Shown: positions 15,660 to 25,295 of the stretch, in pieces | How the letters are laid out: the number at the start of each line of letters is the position of its first letter | How positions within the stretch are numbered: the first letter of the stretch is position 1 | Assembly: GCA_017527625.1 (NCBI GenBank) | Contig: JAFXPV010000110.1 | Location: forward strand, 1-31,442 | DNA from: Bacteroidales bacterium | GTDB taxonomy: Bacteria > Bacteroidota > Bacteroidia > Bacteroidales > UBA932 | DNA length: 31,442 nt | Direction of reading: 5' to 3' | Program-made: the position numbers and the translations under genes | Notes under the pieces: generated by a model | The model's input: only the letters and a program-made list of their open reading frames with translations | Databases searched by the model: none | Told to the model about the DNA's origin: nothing

Positions 15660-17909
15660 ATGAAGAAACTTCTCTCCCTGACCCTGATTGCCTGCCTGGC
15701 AGCCATCGCCTGCACCCGCACCGTCAAGCCGCAGGACCGCCTGCTGGCCAATGAATCCAAAATCAACGAAATAATCGCGCAGATGACCCTCGAGGAGAAG
15801 GTCAATATGCTGCACAGCAAGACCAATATGTCGTCGGCCGGAGTCGAGAGGCTCGGCATCGCCGATATGAACTACGCCGACGGCCCCTTCGGCATCCGCG
15901 AGGAAGGCGTGCCCAACGGCTTCCAGAGTGCCGGCTGGACGGTGGACTCAGCCACTTACTTCCCCACCGGCAGCGCCCTTGCAGCCACCTGGAGCGAGGA
16001 CCTGGCCTACAAGTACGGCACCGGAATGGGCGTCGAAGCCCGTCTGCGCGGCAAGGACATCATCCTCGGCCCCGCCATCAATATCCAGCGTCTGCCCGTC
16101 GGCGGCCGCAGCTATGAGTACCTGAGCGAGGACCCCATCCTCTCTGCCGCCCTTTCCCTCTACTACACCAAGGGCGTCCAGGACCAGGGCACCGCAGTCT
16201 GCATCAAGCACTTCGCCGCCAACAACCAGGAGACCAACCGAGGCAGCGTGGACGTGAGGGTTGACGAGCGCACCCTCCGCGAAATCTACCTCAAGCCCTT
16301 CGAGCGTGCCGTAGTGGAAGGTGGCGCGATGGCAGTGATGCCGGCCTACAACCGTGTGAACGGCGACTACTGCTCGGAGAACGAGCACCTGCTCAACGAG
16401 ATCCTCCGCGGCGACTGGGGCTTCAAGGGAATGACCGTCTCTGACTGGGGCGGCACCCACAGCACGATGGGCGCAATGCTGCACGGCCTCAACGTGCAGA
16501 TGACAGGCTCCAGCTACCTCGGCCCGGCCGTCATCGACTCCATCAAGACCGGAGCGCTGACCGAAGCCCAGGTCGACGAGGAGGTGCGCCAGATCCTGCG
16601 CGTACGTTTCGCCATCGAGCCCGTGCCCGCCGACAAGGCCAACCAGGCCATCACCTCGCAGCCTGAAAGCCAGGCCATCGCCCGCCAGGTAGCCGAGAAA
16701 TCCATCGTCCTGCTGAAGAACGAAAACATACTTCCCATCAAGTCCGGCGTGAAGAAAATCGCCGTCATCGGCCAGAACGCCGTCCTCAAGACCCAGAGCG
16801 GCGGTGTTGGCGCCGGAGTGAAGGCCCTCTATGAAATCACCCCGCTGCAGGGCATCCAGACCCGCGCCGGCAAGGCCATCGAGGTGAAGTACGCTCCCGG
16901 CTACAAGAACTTCCCGGGACGCCGCTGGGGAGGCGCCGCCGCCACACAGACCGACCCGCTGGTAGCCACGGCCATCGATGAGCCGGCCGACCCCGCCCTG
17001 ATGGCAGAAGCCGTAGCGCTGGCCAAGGAAGCCGACATCGTGATCTTCTTCGCCGGCACCAACAAGAGCATCGAGACCGAAGGTTCTGACCGCAGCAACA
17101 TCAAACTCCCCTGCGGCCAGGAAGAGCTGGTATGCGCGCTGCGCGAAGCAAACCCCAACCTCGCCACAGTCATCATCTCCGGCGGCCCGACCGACCTGCA
17201 AGTGGTCGAGAAAGCCTCTCCGGCCATCGTGCAGGGCTGGTGGAACGGAATGGAAGGCGGCACAGCGCTGGCAGAAGTCCTCTTCGGCGACATAGCCCCT
17301 TCCGGCAAGCTGCCCTTCACCTTCCCGGTGAAACTCGAAGACTCTCCGGCCTACGCGATGGGCAACTTCCCGAACGACACCAAGGAGATGGACCTGTTCA
17401 CATCGCTCTACAGGCCTGATATGACCCCGGCGGAGCGCCAGGCCCTGAACGCCAAGCGCCCCATCCCCGTCAGCGAGTACAGCGAGCGTTTCTATGTCGG
17501 CTACCGCTGGTTCGACACCAAGAACGTCAAGCCGATGTACGCCTTCGGCCACGGCCTGTCATACGTAACGTTCGGCTACGGCGACCTGAGCGCCAAGGCT
17601 GACAGCAAGAAGGTGACAGCCACCTTCACCCTCACCAACGAAGGCGATATGCCGGCCGACGAAGTGGTTCAGCTCTATGTGCGCCGCCTCGATTCGAAGG
17701 TGGAATGGCCCGACAAGGAACTCAAGGCCTTCAGCCGCGTGAGCCTGAAAGCCGGCGAGAGCCGCAAGGTGACGCTGGAGATACCGCTGGACGACCTGCG
17801 CTTCTGGATGGAAGAGGAGGATTGCTGGGCCCTGGAGCACGGCAAGCTGCAGCTGCTGCTCGGCAGCGCATCCGACGACATCCGCCAGAGCGCCGAGGTA
17901 AGCATTTAG
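15660..17909 (+). CDS. GH3 family glycoside hydrolase, lipoprotein
   Basis: This 749-residue protein is a GH3 beta-glycosidase. Key features are ADGPFGIR near residue 73, KHFAANNQETNRG at 183, and the nucleophile Asp262 in MTVSDWGGTHS. The second alpha/beta domain holds the acid/base region GTNKSIETEGSDRSNIKLP, and a C-terminal fibronectin type III-like domain covers about 640-745. The signal peptide ends in AAIAC (Cys18), suggesting a lipid-anchored periplasmic or surface enzyme. GH3 enzymes act as beta-glucosidases or beta-xylosidases; beside two feruloyl-type esterases, hemicellulose oligosaccharide breakdown is plausible. It is 30 bp upstream of the first esterase, so the three form an operon. 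No clear TAnnTTTG box is visible in the 200 bp before it (TATCTTAG at 15541-15548 is weak). Confidence 0.92.
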   Translation: MKKLLSLTLIACLAAIACTRTVKPQDRLLANESKINEIIAQMTLEEKVNMLHSKTNMSSAGVERLGIADMNYADGPFGIREEGVPNGFQSAGWTVDSATYFPTGSALAATWSEDLAYKYGTGMGVEARLRGKDIILGPAINIQRLPVGGRSYEYLSEDPILSAALSLYYTKGVQDQGTAVCIKHFAANNQETNRGSVDVRVDERTLREIYLKPFERAVVEGGAMAVMPAYNRVNGDYCSENEHLLNEILRGDWGFKGMTVSDWGGTHSTMGAMLHGLNVQMTGSSYLGPAVIDSIKTGALTEAQVDEEVRQILRVRFAIEPVPADKANQAITSQPESQAIARQVAEKSIVLLKNENILPIKSGVKKIAVIGQNAVLKTQSGGVGAGVKALYEITPLQGIQTRAGKAIEVKYAPGYKNFPGRRWGGAAATQTDPLVATAIDEPADPALMAEAVALAKEADIVIFFAGTNKSIETEGSDRSNIKLPCGQEELVCALREANPNLATVIISGGPTDLQVVEKASPAIVQGWWNGMEGGTALAEVLFGDIAPSGKLPFTFPVKLEDSPAYAMGNFPNDTKEMDLFTSLYRPDMTPAERQALNAKRPIPVSEYSERFYVGYRWFDTKNVKPMYAFGHGLSYVTFGYGDLSAKADSKKVTATFTLTNEGDMPADEVVQLYVRRLDSKVEWPDKELKAFSRVSLKAGESRKVTLEIPLDDLRFWMEEEDCWALEHGKLQLLLGSASDDIRQSAEVSI

Positions 17910-19076
<1,167 letters not shown>

Positions 19077-19097
19077 ACCTTTATCAAAATCAGTCAA

Positions 19098-20213
19098 ATG
19101 AAAAAACTCTTTACATTTTTTGCAATCATCCTGCTCGCCAGCTTCTCAATGCAGGCTCAGGAACTCGCCAACTTCGGCCGCGGTCCGCAAATCGTATCTC
19201 CCGACATCCAGGGCGACAGCGTGACCTTCAACCTCAGGGCTGACTACGCCACCATCGTCCGCTTCAGCGGCAGCTGGCTCACCGGCGGTCCCGTCGATAT
19301 GAAACGCGGCGCCAACAATGTTTGGTCAATCAAACTCCCTTGCCCCCGTCCCGAGATCCACACCTACAACTTCATCGTTGACGGCGTGTCTATGAACGAC
19401 CCTCAGAACATCCTCGTGCAGCGCGACGGAACCCGCTATCTCAATATGCTCATCGTTCCCGGCGAGCGCAGCGAGAACTACTACAGCGCCAACCAGCGCG
19501 GCACAGTGAGCCACCCCTGGTATGACAGCAAGATCCTCGGCAGCAACCGCCGTCTGACTGTCTACACTCCTTACGGCTACGAGGCCAACCCCAAGAAGAA
19601 ATATCCGGTTCTCTATCTGCTCCACGGTGCAGGTGGCGACGAGGAAGCGTGGACCAGTATGGGCCGCACTGCAGAAATCCTCGACAACCTCATCGAGAAA
19701 GGCCTTGCAGAGCCTATGATCGTGGTTATGCCGAACGGCAACCCCGGACAGCAGGCAGCCGGCACCTTCAAACTCCCCACCAAGCAGGTGACTGAGCCCG
19801 ATGCATACGTGAAGAGCCTCGTTACCGAGATCGTTCCTTTCATCGAGAAGAACTACCGCGCCATCCCCAAGAAGGCCAGCCGTGCAATCGCAGGTCTGTC
19901 AATGGGCGGCGGCCACACAACCCGCGCCACCATCCTCTATCCTGACGTATTCGACTACATCTGCCCGCTCAGCTGCGGTATCCGCGAGAGCGCTGAGCTC
20001 GACGCACAGCTCCAGGGCATCAAGAAAGCAGGCTACAAGCTCTACTGGGTAGGCTGCGGCACCGAAGACTTCGCCTGGCCCGGCACCGAGGTTCTCGACA
20101 AGGCCCTCGAGCGCAACGGAATGCCTCACACCATCTACGCTTCAGACGGCGGCCACACCTGGTTCAATTGGAGGCTCTATCTGAACACCTTCGCACGCCT
20201 TCTCTTCAAATAG
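19098..20213 (+). CDS. Secreted CBM48-like/CE1-like esterase 2 (paralogue)
   Basis: The 371-residue protein has the same layout as its upstream neighbour: signal peptide to about residue 20 (MQAQE), CBM48-like N-terminal domain (about 32-125) and an esterase domain with [18 protein letters not shown], Ser268 in GLSMGG, acid in GTEDF (Asp324) and His353 in SDGGHTWFNW. The shared order and long stretches such as RRLTVYTP and GRTA(E/Q)I.DNLI show an old tandem duplication. The N-terminal domains and the loops before the catalytic Ser differ more, so the two probably differ in substrate. Its stop lies two bases before the -7 box of the Wzi gene. Confidence 0.9.
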   Translation: MKKLFTFFAIILLASFSMQAQELANFGRGPQIVSPDIQGDSVTFNLRADYATIVRFSGSWLTGGPVDMKRGANNVWSIKLPCPRPEIHTYNFIVDGVSMNDPQNILVQRDGTRYLNMLIVPGERSENYYSANQRGTVSHPWYDSKILGSNRRLTVYTPYGYEANPKKKYPVLYLLHGAGGDEEAWTSMGRTAEILDNLIEKGLAEPMIVVMPNGNPGQQAAGTFKLPTKQVTEPDAYVKSLVTEIVPFIEKNYRAIPKKASRAIAGLSMGGGHTTRATILYPDVFDYICPLSCGIRESAELDAQLQGIKKAGYKLYWVGCGTEDFAWPGTEVLDKALERNGMPHTIYASDGGHTWFNWRLYLNTFARLLFK

Positions 20214-20215
20214 GC

Positions 20216-20223
20216 TATATTTG
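20216..20223 (+). promoter_or_regulatory. -7 promoter box for the Wzi family gene
   Basis: TATATTTG fits TAnnTTTG exactly and ends 18 nt before the ATG at 20242. It suggests that the Wzi gene has its own promoter in addition to any read-through from the esterase operon. Confidence 0.55.
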
Positions 20224-20241
20224 CGACAAAAATAACTGCCG

Positions 20242-21732
20242 ATGAACGATTTCATCCTGTCACTGCTGCTGACCGGCGCCCTTTCGAGCGGAGGCTCGCT
20301 GCCTTTCTGGGCAACGGCCAACCAGTGGGGCCTGATGCCGGAGAACGACGGAGCCCTGGCGGTGCTGGCTGCGCACACGCAGTACGACACCAGCAAGGAC
20401 TTCCAGTGGCGGTGGGGAGTGTCGTTGGCGGCGAATTACGACAGCGGAACTGCTGCGGCCGAAGCTGCTACCGGCAAGGCCGCAGACTTCCGCCTTATGG
20501 CCGACGAGCTCTACGCCAGCGTCAAGTGGAAGGTGTTTTCCCTCGACGCGGGCATAAAGCACGTCGACCTTGATTTTTACGGGGCGGGAACCCCCACTCT
20601 CGGCTCGATGTCCACCACCGGCGGCCACATCGTCTGGAGCGGCAACGCCCGGCAGATGCCCGGCTACCTGCTGAACCTCGACCCCGTGCCCCTGCCGTGG
20701 ACCAACCGTCACGTGTGGCTGTACGGCAGCTTCGGCGACTACAAGACCCTCGACGACCGCTATGTCAAGGGAGCGCTGCTGCACCGCAACAAGGTGATGC
20801 TGCGCTTCGACATCACCGAGCGCCTGAGCTTCCACTTCGGCCTGGACCACTACGCCCTGTGGGCCGGCAAGTATGAGAAGGCCGAAATGCCAGTCACCCT
20901 CGAAAACTACATCCGCATAGTCCTCGGAATGCACGCCTCCGGCGCCGGCTCGCAGAGCGACCAGATCAACGTCATCGGCGACCAGGGCGGCGGCGAGCTG
21001 CTGCGCTTCGACTGGCGCGGCGACGGCTGGAAGGCCACCTTCCAGCACGACATACCCTACAACGACGGCTCCGGAATGGGCTTTCAGAACTTCCCGGACG
21101 GCGTCAACACCCTCTGGTTCGGCTTTGACGACAAGGACCGCTGGGTGAGCGACATCCTCTACGAGTACCAGTCCACGATGTGGCAGTCCGGCACCCGCCA
21201 CGACCGCCCCACCACCGAAGAGGAACGCAAGCACCTCGACCCCGCCGACCAGTACCACTACTGGCGCAAGATTATGGGCGGCGGCGACAACTACTTCAAC
21301 AACGGAGAATACCGCTCCGGCTGGACGGCGTACGGCCGCACCATCGGCGACCCGCTCTTCTTCCCGAAGGGCACCCGCGCCGGCACCTGGACAGGCCGCG
21401 CAATGGTCCTGGGAATAGAGAACAACCGCCTCAAGGCCCATCACGTCAGCCTCGCCGGCAAGCTGTTCCACAAAATGCCCTACAAACTGATGCTGACCTA
21501 CAGCCGCAACTACGGCACATATCCTTCACCTTACGTCGGCGAGTCCCAGTGGGGCAAGGATCCCGGCACTGTAAAGGAGACTCCGCTGCACCAGGTTTCA
21601 GGCGCGCTGGTGGGAGAGATCCCGCTGCGGCACTTCGCCATCACCTGGGGCCTTTACGCCGACCGCGGCCAGCTGCTCGAAGACAATTTCGGCGCTCAGC
21701 TGGGACTGCGATATATGTTCAGCGCACAGTAG
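20242..21732 (+). CDS. Capsule assembly Wzi family outer-membrane protein
   Basis: The 496-residue protein starts with a hydrophobic leader (FILSLLLTGALSS) without an arginine/lysine-rich n-region, then LPFWATANQWGLMPENDGALAVL, the typical start of Bacteroidota Wzi-like proteins. Alternating aromatic and polar beta-strand patterns run to the end (QLGLRYMFSAQ), as expected for a beta-barrel. Wzi in E. coli is a lectin-like barrel that attaches group 1 capsule; the Bacteroidota relatives are assumed to act in surface polysaccharide attachment. An in-frame TAA at 20233 fixes the ATG. The neighbours upstream are secreted esterases, not capsule genes, so a link to them is uncertain. Confidence 0.85.
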   Translation: MNDFILSLLLTGALSSGGSLPFWATANQWGLMPENDGALAVLAAHTQYDTSKDFQWRWGVSLAANYDSGTAAAEAATGKAADFRLMADELYASVKWKVFSLDAGIKHVDLDFYGAGTPTLGSMSTTGGHIVWSGNARQMPGYLLNLDPVPLPWTNRHVWLYGSFGDYKTLDDRYVKGALLHRNKVMLRFDITERLSFHFGLDHYALWAGKYEKAEMPVTLENYIRIVLGMHASGAGSQSDQINVIGDQGGGELLRFDWRGDGWKATFQHDIPYNDGSGMGFQNFPDGVNTLWFGFDDKDRWVSDILYEYQSTMWQSGTRHDRPTTEEERKHLDPADQYHYWRKIMGGGDNYFNNGEYRSGWTAYGRTIGDPLFFPKGTRAGTWTGRAMVLGIENNRLKAHHVSLAGKLFHKMPYKLMLTYSRNYGTYPSPYVGESQWGKDPGTVKETPLHQVSGALVGEIPLRHFAITWGLYADRGQLLEDNFGAQLGLRYMFSAQ

Positions 21733-21752
21733 TTTTTTCGCTGAAAATTCTG

Positions 21753-21760
21753 TATATTCG
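21753..21760 (+). promoter_or_regulatory. Candidate -7 box for the small helical protein
   Basis: TATATTCG is one mismatch from TAnnTTTG and ends 28 nt before the ATG at 21789. No -33 box was recognised. Confidence 0.4.
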
Positions 21761-21788
21761 TGCTAATAACTCAAAACCAATAACAATT

Positions 21789-22244
21789 ATGGCACTCAAC
21801 CTCAGCGACCTCATCGCCCAGCAAGTGGGCAACATTGCAGGTAACGTCGCCCTTCCCGCAAACCAGAAGAACGACATCCTCAACGGCCTTTCAAACTCAA
21901 TCCTCGGCAGTCTCACCCAGACAGCTACCAAAGCTGGCGGTCTCGATATGATCAAACAGCTGCTCACCGGCAAGACAGCAGCTGCCCAGAGCCCCATCAC
22001 AGCCCTCGCAGGCTCGCTTTTCAAGAACAACGTGATTCAGAAGCTCGGCCTCAACTCCAACCTCGGCGGAACCCTCACCGCTCTCATCCCCACTGTCTTC
22101 ACCAAGCTCAGCGGCCTTGTTAAAGACCAGGACGGCGACGGCGACGTTGACATCAACGACATCCTGATCACCCTCAAGGGCGGCAACAAACCTGCCGGCG
22201 GCGGCATCCTCGGAAGCATCCTCGGCGGCATCCTCAAGAAATAA
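21789..22244 (+). CDS. Small helical protein with calcium-loop motif (DUF937-like?)
   Basis: The 151-residue protein has no signal peptide. Its N-terminal half is made of amphipathic helices (LSDLIAQQVGNIAGNV, NGLSNSILGSLTQ, DMIKQLLTG) and loosely resembles DUF937/YidB-like proteins. Residues 113-124, DQDGDGDVDIND, form a DxDxDG calcium loop of EF-hand or dockerin type. The C-terminus is Gly-rich and hydrophobic (GGGILGSILGGILKK). It is a single-gene unit with a candidate promoter in front and a clear terminator behind, and it is highly expressed in style (regular preferred codons). The function is unknown; the DUF937 link is tentative. Confidence 0.7.
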   Translation: MALNLSDLIAQQVGNIAGNVALPANQKNDILNGLSNSILGSLTQTATKAGGLDMIKQLLTGKTAAAQSPITALAGSLFKNNVIQKLGLNSNLGGTLTALIPTVFTKLSGLVKDQDGDGDVDINDILITLKGGNKPAGGGILGSILGGILKK

Positions 22245-22268
22245 GTTTGTCCTTGTCGACGACAAAAG

Positions 22269-22300
22269 ACACTGTCTCCCCGTGAGGCAGTGTTTTTTTT
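22269..22300 (+). terminator. Intrinsic terminator after the small helical protein
   Basis: ACACTGTCTC (22269-22278) pairs with GAGGCAGTGT (22284-22293), with one G-T pair and a 5-nt loop, then seven more T residues. It is immediately followed by the promoter of the next gene. Confidence 0.88.
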
Positions 22301-22303
22301 ATT

Positions 22304-22311
22304 TAAATTTG
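22304..22311 (+). promoter_or_regulatory. -7 promoter box for the BACON lipoprotein-protease operon
   Basis: TAAATTTG is a perfect TAnnTTTG match, right after the terminator T run and 36 nt before the ATG at 22348. Confidence 0.55.
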
Positions 22312-22347
22312 CGCTTTCAACCGTGTAGAAACGCTTAAAAACGGATA

Positions 22348-23481
22348 ATGAAGAAACTCTTTTCGCTTCTTGCCTGCATTGTCCTGCTGTCCACTTGCCA
22401 GAAGGCTCCCGAGATCATAGTCACGGGCCAGTCCCAGGTGGACATCAGCGACGCTCCATACTCATTCACCGTCACAGTCCAGTCGAACCGTCCCTGGAGC
22501 GCCAGGTGCTCCGAGCCCTGGGTGATCGTCTCGCCTTCGAGCGTGACCACCGCTTCGGACGATCCGGTCACGGTGACGATTTCCGTCTCCCGCAACAGCA
22601 GCTATGACGTCCGCAGCGCGACTGTCACTTTCTTCGCCGAGGAGGTGACCAGCGAGGTGAAAGTGAGCCAGGGAGCCAAGCACGCAATGATTCTGCCTGC
22701 CGAATCGAAGTATTTCGATGTGGCAGCGGACGGCAAGACGATAGTCATCGAGGTCCAGGCGAACGTGGATTACGACATCGAAGTCACCGAAGGCGCCGAC
22801 TGGATAGTGCCGGTGGCCAGCAAGGCGCTGCCTGTGCACCACCATTCGTTCCAGGTGGCTGAGAACGGCACCCGCCGTGGCCGTATGGGCTCTATAAAGT
22901 TCGTGAACCAGGCCGAGAAGTTCGAGGCCAATGTCTTCGTCAACCAGGAGTTCTTCCCCATCCTCGTTTCCAAGGACACCCTGCTGGCCTCCGGCCGCGG
23001 CTGGACGGTGGCAGTCGAGACTGTCGGCGCCGAGCCGGAAGACTACAGGCTTGCCCTGGAAGATCGCTGGCTGACCCTCGAGGGCAGCGAGAAGGGCAAG
23101 GACGGCGGCACCCGCTTCTTAGTGTCGGCCGCTGCCTGGAATCCGGAAGAGGCCCAGCCCCGCGACTCCCGCATCTTCGTCTATTACAAGCACCTGCCCG
23201 AGCCCGATACCGTCGTAGTCCATCAGTACAGCCGCCTTCCCGCGTTCATCTTCTCCTCTGCGGAGCAGGTGGTGAAAGTGCCTGAGCTGCAAGGGAACAA
23301 CCGCGACAGCTTCGTTTTCTGGGGCGACGGGACCAGCGACCTGTGGCAGGCCGGCATAGAGCACCACTATTCCGAGAGCGGCGAGCACAAGGTCATCGTC
23401 GAGCTGAACGGCGCCAGCAGAGTCAGAGTCACTGACTTCAAGACAGAAACAAGACTTAATCTGAGGGATCTGCGCAAATGA
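22348..23481 (+). CDS. BACON and PKD-like domain lipoprotein
   Basis: The 377-residue protein has a lipoprotein signal peptide with LLSTC (Cys17). Two BACON-type beta domains follow: about 24-105, with SNRPWSARCSEPWVIVSPSS and VSRNSSYDVRSATVTF, and about 106-200, with VDYDIEVTEGADWIVPV and GRMGSIKFVNQ. The C-terminal part holds a PKD-like segment, FVFWGDGTSD...HHYSESGEHKVIVEL (about 325-370). BACON domains bind carbohydrates or mucin-like ligands or act as spacers in Bacteroidota surface proteins. The stop overlaps the start of the C10 protease by 4 bp (ATGA), so the two are translationally coupled and probably work together. It could be a surface partner, anchor or inhibitor of the protease; that is inference. 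Confidence 0.82.
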   Translation: MKKLFSLLACIVLLSTCQKAPEIIVTGQSQVDISDAPYSFTVTVQSNRPWSARCSEPWVIVSPSSVTTASDDPVTVTISVSRNSSYDVRSATVTFFAEEVTSEVKVSQGAKHAMILPAESKYFDVAADGKTIVIEVQANVDYDIEVTEGADWIVPVASKALPVHHHSFQVAENGTRRGRMGSIKFVNQAEKFEANVFVNQEFFPILVSKDTLLASGRGWTVAVETVGAEPEDYRLALEDRWLTLEGSEKGKDGGTRFLVSAAAWNPEEAQPRDSRIFVYYKHLPEPDTVVVHQYSRLPAFIFSSAEQVVKVPELQGNNRDSFVFWGDGTSDLWQAGIEHHYSESGEHKVIVELNGASRVRVTDFKTETRLNLRDLRK

Positions 23482-25292
23482 GAAGGTTGATAGCAATAGT
23501 TGCCGCACTGCTTGTGTGGCAGATGTCAGACGCCCGGCCCATCCCTGAGGCCCAGGCCCGTCGCAATGCCGCTGAGTTTTTCACTGCCGAGCGCGGCCTC
23601 ACCAAGGCTGCAGCCGTGCGTGCCGAGGACCTGCGGCTGGTGTATACATTCCCCGAGAGTGTCACCAAGGCTCCTGCAGACCCTGCATTATATGTCTTTG
23701 ATATGCCTTCCGGCGGTTATGTCATCGCTGCCGGCGACGATGTAGCCCGCAAGGTGCTTGCATATTCCTTCGAGGATGCGTTCCCCGTCGGAAACATCCC
23801 CGTCAATATGATGGACGGCCTGAAGTGGTATGCCGACATCATCGCATTCGCCCGCTCGCAGGGCTGGGTTTCCGCTGCTACGAAAGCCGACGAAGAGGAA
23901 CCCGAAGAGCCTGTCGTCCTCAAGACTGCGAAATGGAACCAGTTCTCTCCCTTCAACGACCTGGCTCCGAAGATTGACGGCCAGAAGCCGCCGATCGGCT
24001 GCGTCGCCACGGCCACCGCCATCATAATGAAATACCACAGATGGCCCGAGAAAGGGGTGGGGACGATCCCTGCCTACGACTTCGGCGGCGGACACATCTC
24101 GCCCATACAGCTGGGCCACACCTACGACTGGTCGCTGATGCCCGACAAAGCCAAGGGCTACAACGCCCAGGAGTCGGAGCAGATCGCCCGGCTGCTCTAT
24201 GACGTGGCGGTGATGTACAAGATGAATTTCGATCTTGAGGGTTCCGGCGCATATACCCAAGATGCCTATCATCTGACGGAGTATTTCGGCTATGACAAGC
24301 AGATGAAGATAGAGTATCGCGAAGAAGTCCACTCGCAGAAGATGTGGGAGCAGAAGATGAAGGATGAGATTAATGCCGACAGGCCCATCCTCTACGCCGG
24401 CTACAGCGAAGAAGGGGGCCACGCCTTCGTGATCAACGGCTACGACGGCCGCTTTTTCAGCATCAATTACGGCTGGGGCCAGGGGTCTGCATTCTTTACC
24501 TTCGCCCCGATAGAAGGTCACGAGGAAGATATGACCGAGTTCTATGACGGGCAGACTGCCGTCGTCAATATCAAGCCTGACGAGGGCGGCGAGCCTCAGT
24601 ATAATCTGCATCTTTCAGATGCGGTCATTACTCCGTCTTTCGATCTTGGACAGAACACGAAGTTCACCCTTGACGGGTGCCAGTTCTATATGGATACCTT
24701 TATCCCTGTCGACAGGGATGTCAAGGTCACTCTCTGCTTTGCTCTTTACGACAGCAAGGGCGCCTTCAAGGAGCAGATTTCCAAAGACCATACGATGGAA
24801 GTGGATATGTATCGCTGGTATGAGATCGTCCCGCAGGAGTGTATGATCGCCGGCGGCATTGCCGACGGGGACCGGATCGCTCTTGCCGTCAAGGATGAGG
24901 CCAGCGGAGCCTGGGTTCCGTACTCCCTGCTCCCGTATGACTGTATCGTCTTTACCAAGCGTCCGCTGTCGTCGCTCATCGAGGTCGGCTACGCGCAGGA
25001 TCAGCCCGAAGGTATGCAAAAGGCTTTGAACGGCGAGAGCCTCTATCTCTATTTCAGGACCCAGAAGGACATCCCGTGGGCAATCTTCCCCGAGGGCAGT
25101 TCAAAGCCGGTCGTATGGCGCTCCCATTGGGACTACTTTGAGGAAGGCCGTGCGATGGCCTGCGAAATCTACGAGGATGACGAAGAAGACCCCTTCGAGA
25201 CCTCGTACATCTGGCTCCCCACCGGCAATTACACCGCCATCTTCCGCAATCCCTTGACCGGAGAAGAGCTCACGCTCCACCTGGAACTCTAA
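23478..25292 (+). CDS. C10 family cysteine protease (streptopain-like)
   Basis: This 604-residue protein has a signal peptide (to about residue 19), then a propeptide domain (about 20-145) with the C10-typical YVFDMPSGGYVIAAGDDVARKVL core. In the catalytic domain, Cys175 is in PIGCVATATAIIMKYHRWP and His315 in EEGGHAFVINGYDG, followed by FSINYGWGQG. About 230 further residues form a beta-rich C-terminal region without a recognised domain. The enzyme is probably secreted as a zymogen that self-activates. Relatives include SpeB of Streptococcus and the Bfp proteases of Bacteroides fragilis. The stop is 4 bp from the convergent hydrolase stop. Some of the usual residues before the catalytic Cys (for example CP) are replaced by DGQKPP. 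Confidence 0.9.
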   Translation: MRRLIAIVAALLVWQMSDARPIPEAQARRNAAEFFTAERGLTKAAAVRAEDLRLVYTFPESVTKAPADPALYVFDMPSGGYVIAAGDDVARKVLAYSFEDAFPVGNIPVNMMDGLKWYADIIAFARSQGWVSAATKADEEEPEEPVVLKTAKWNQFSPFNDLAPKIDGQKPPIGCVATATAIIMKYHRWPEKGVGTIPAYDFGGGHISPIQLGHTYDWSLMPDKAKGYNAQESEQIARLLYDVAVMYKMNFDLEGSGAYTQDAYHLTEYFGYDKQMKIEYREEVHSQKMWEQKMKDEINADRPILYAGYSEEGGHAFVINGYDGRFFSINYGWGQGSAFFTFAPIEGHEEDMTEFYDGQTAVVNIKPDEGGEPQYNLHLSDAVITPSFDLGQNTKFTLDGCQFYMDTFIPVDRDVKVTLCFALYDSKGAFKEQISKDHTMEVDMYRWYEIVPQECMIAGGIADGDRIALAVKDEASGAWVPYSLLPYDCIVFTKRPLSSLIEVGYAQDQPEGMQKALNGESLYLYFRTQKDIPWAIFPEGSSKPVVWRSHWDYFEEGRAMACEIYEDDEEDPFETSYIWLPTGNYTAIFRNPLTGEELTLHLEL

Positions 25293-25295
25293 CGG

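Noticed and set aside
15948..17552. Long open frame (534 codons) on the minus strand across the GH3 gene
   Set aside because: It mirrors the GH3 coding frame in GC-rich DNA, shows no domain or signal, and the plus-strand GH3 is clear.
20260..21471. Long open frame (403 codons) antisense to the Wzi gene
   Set aside because: Val/Ala/Gly-rich composition is typical of an antisense shadow; no recognisable motif.
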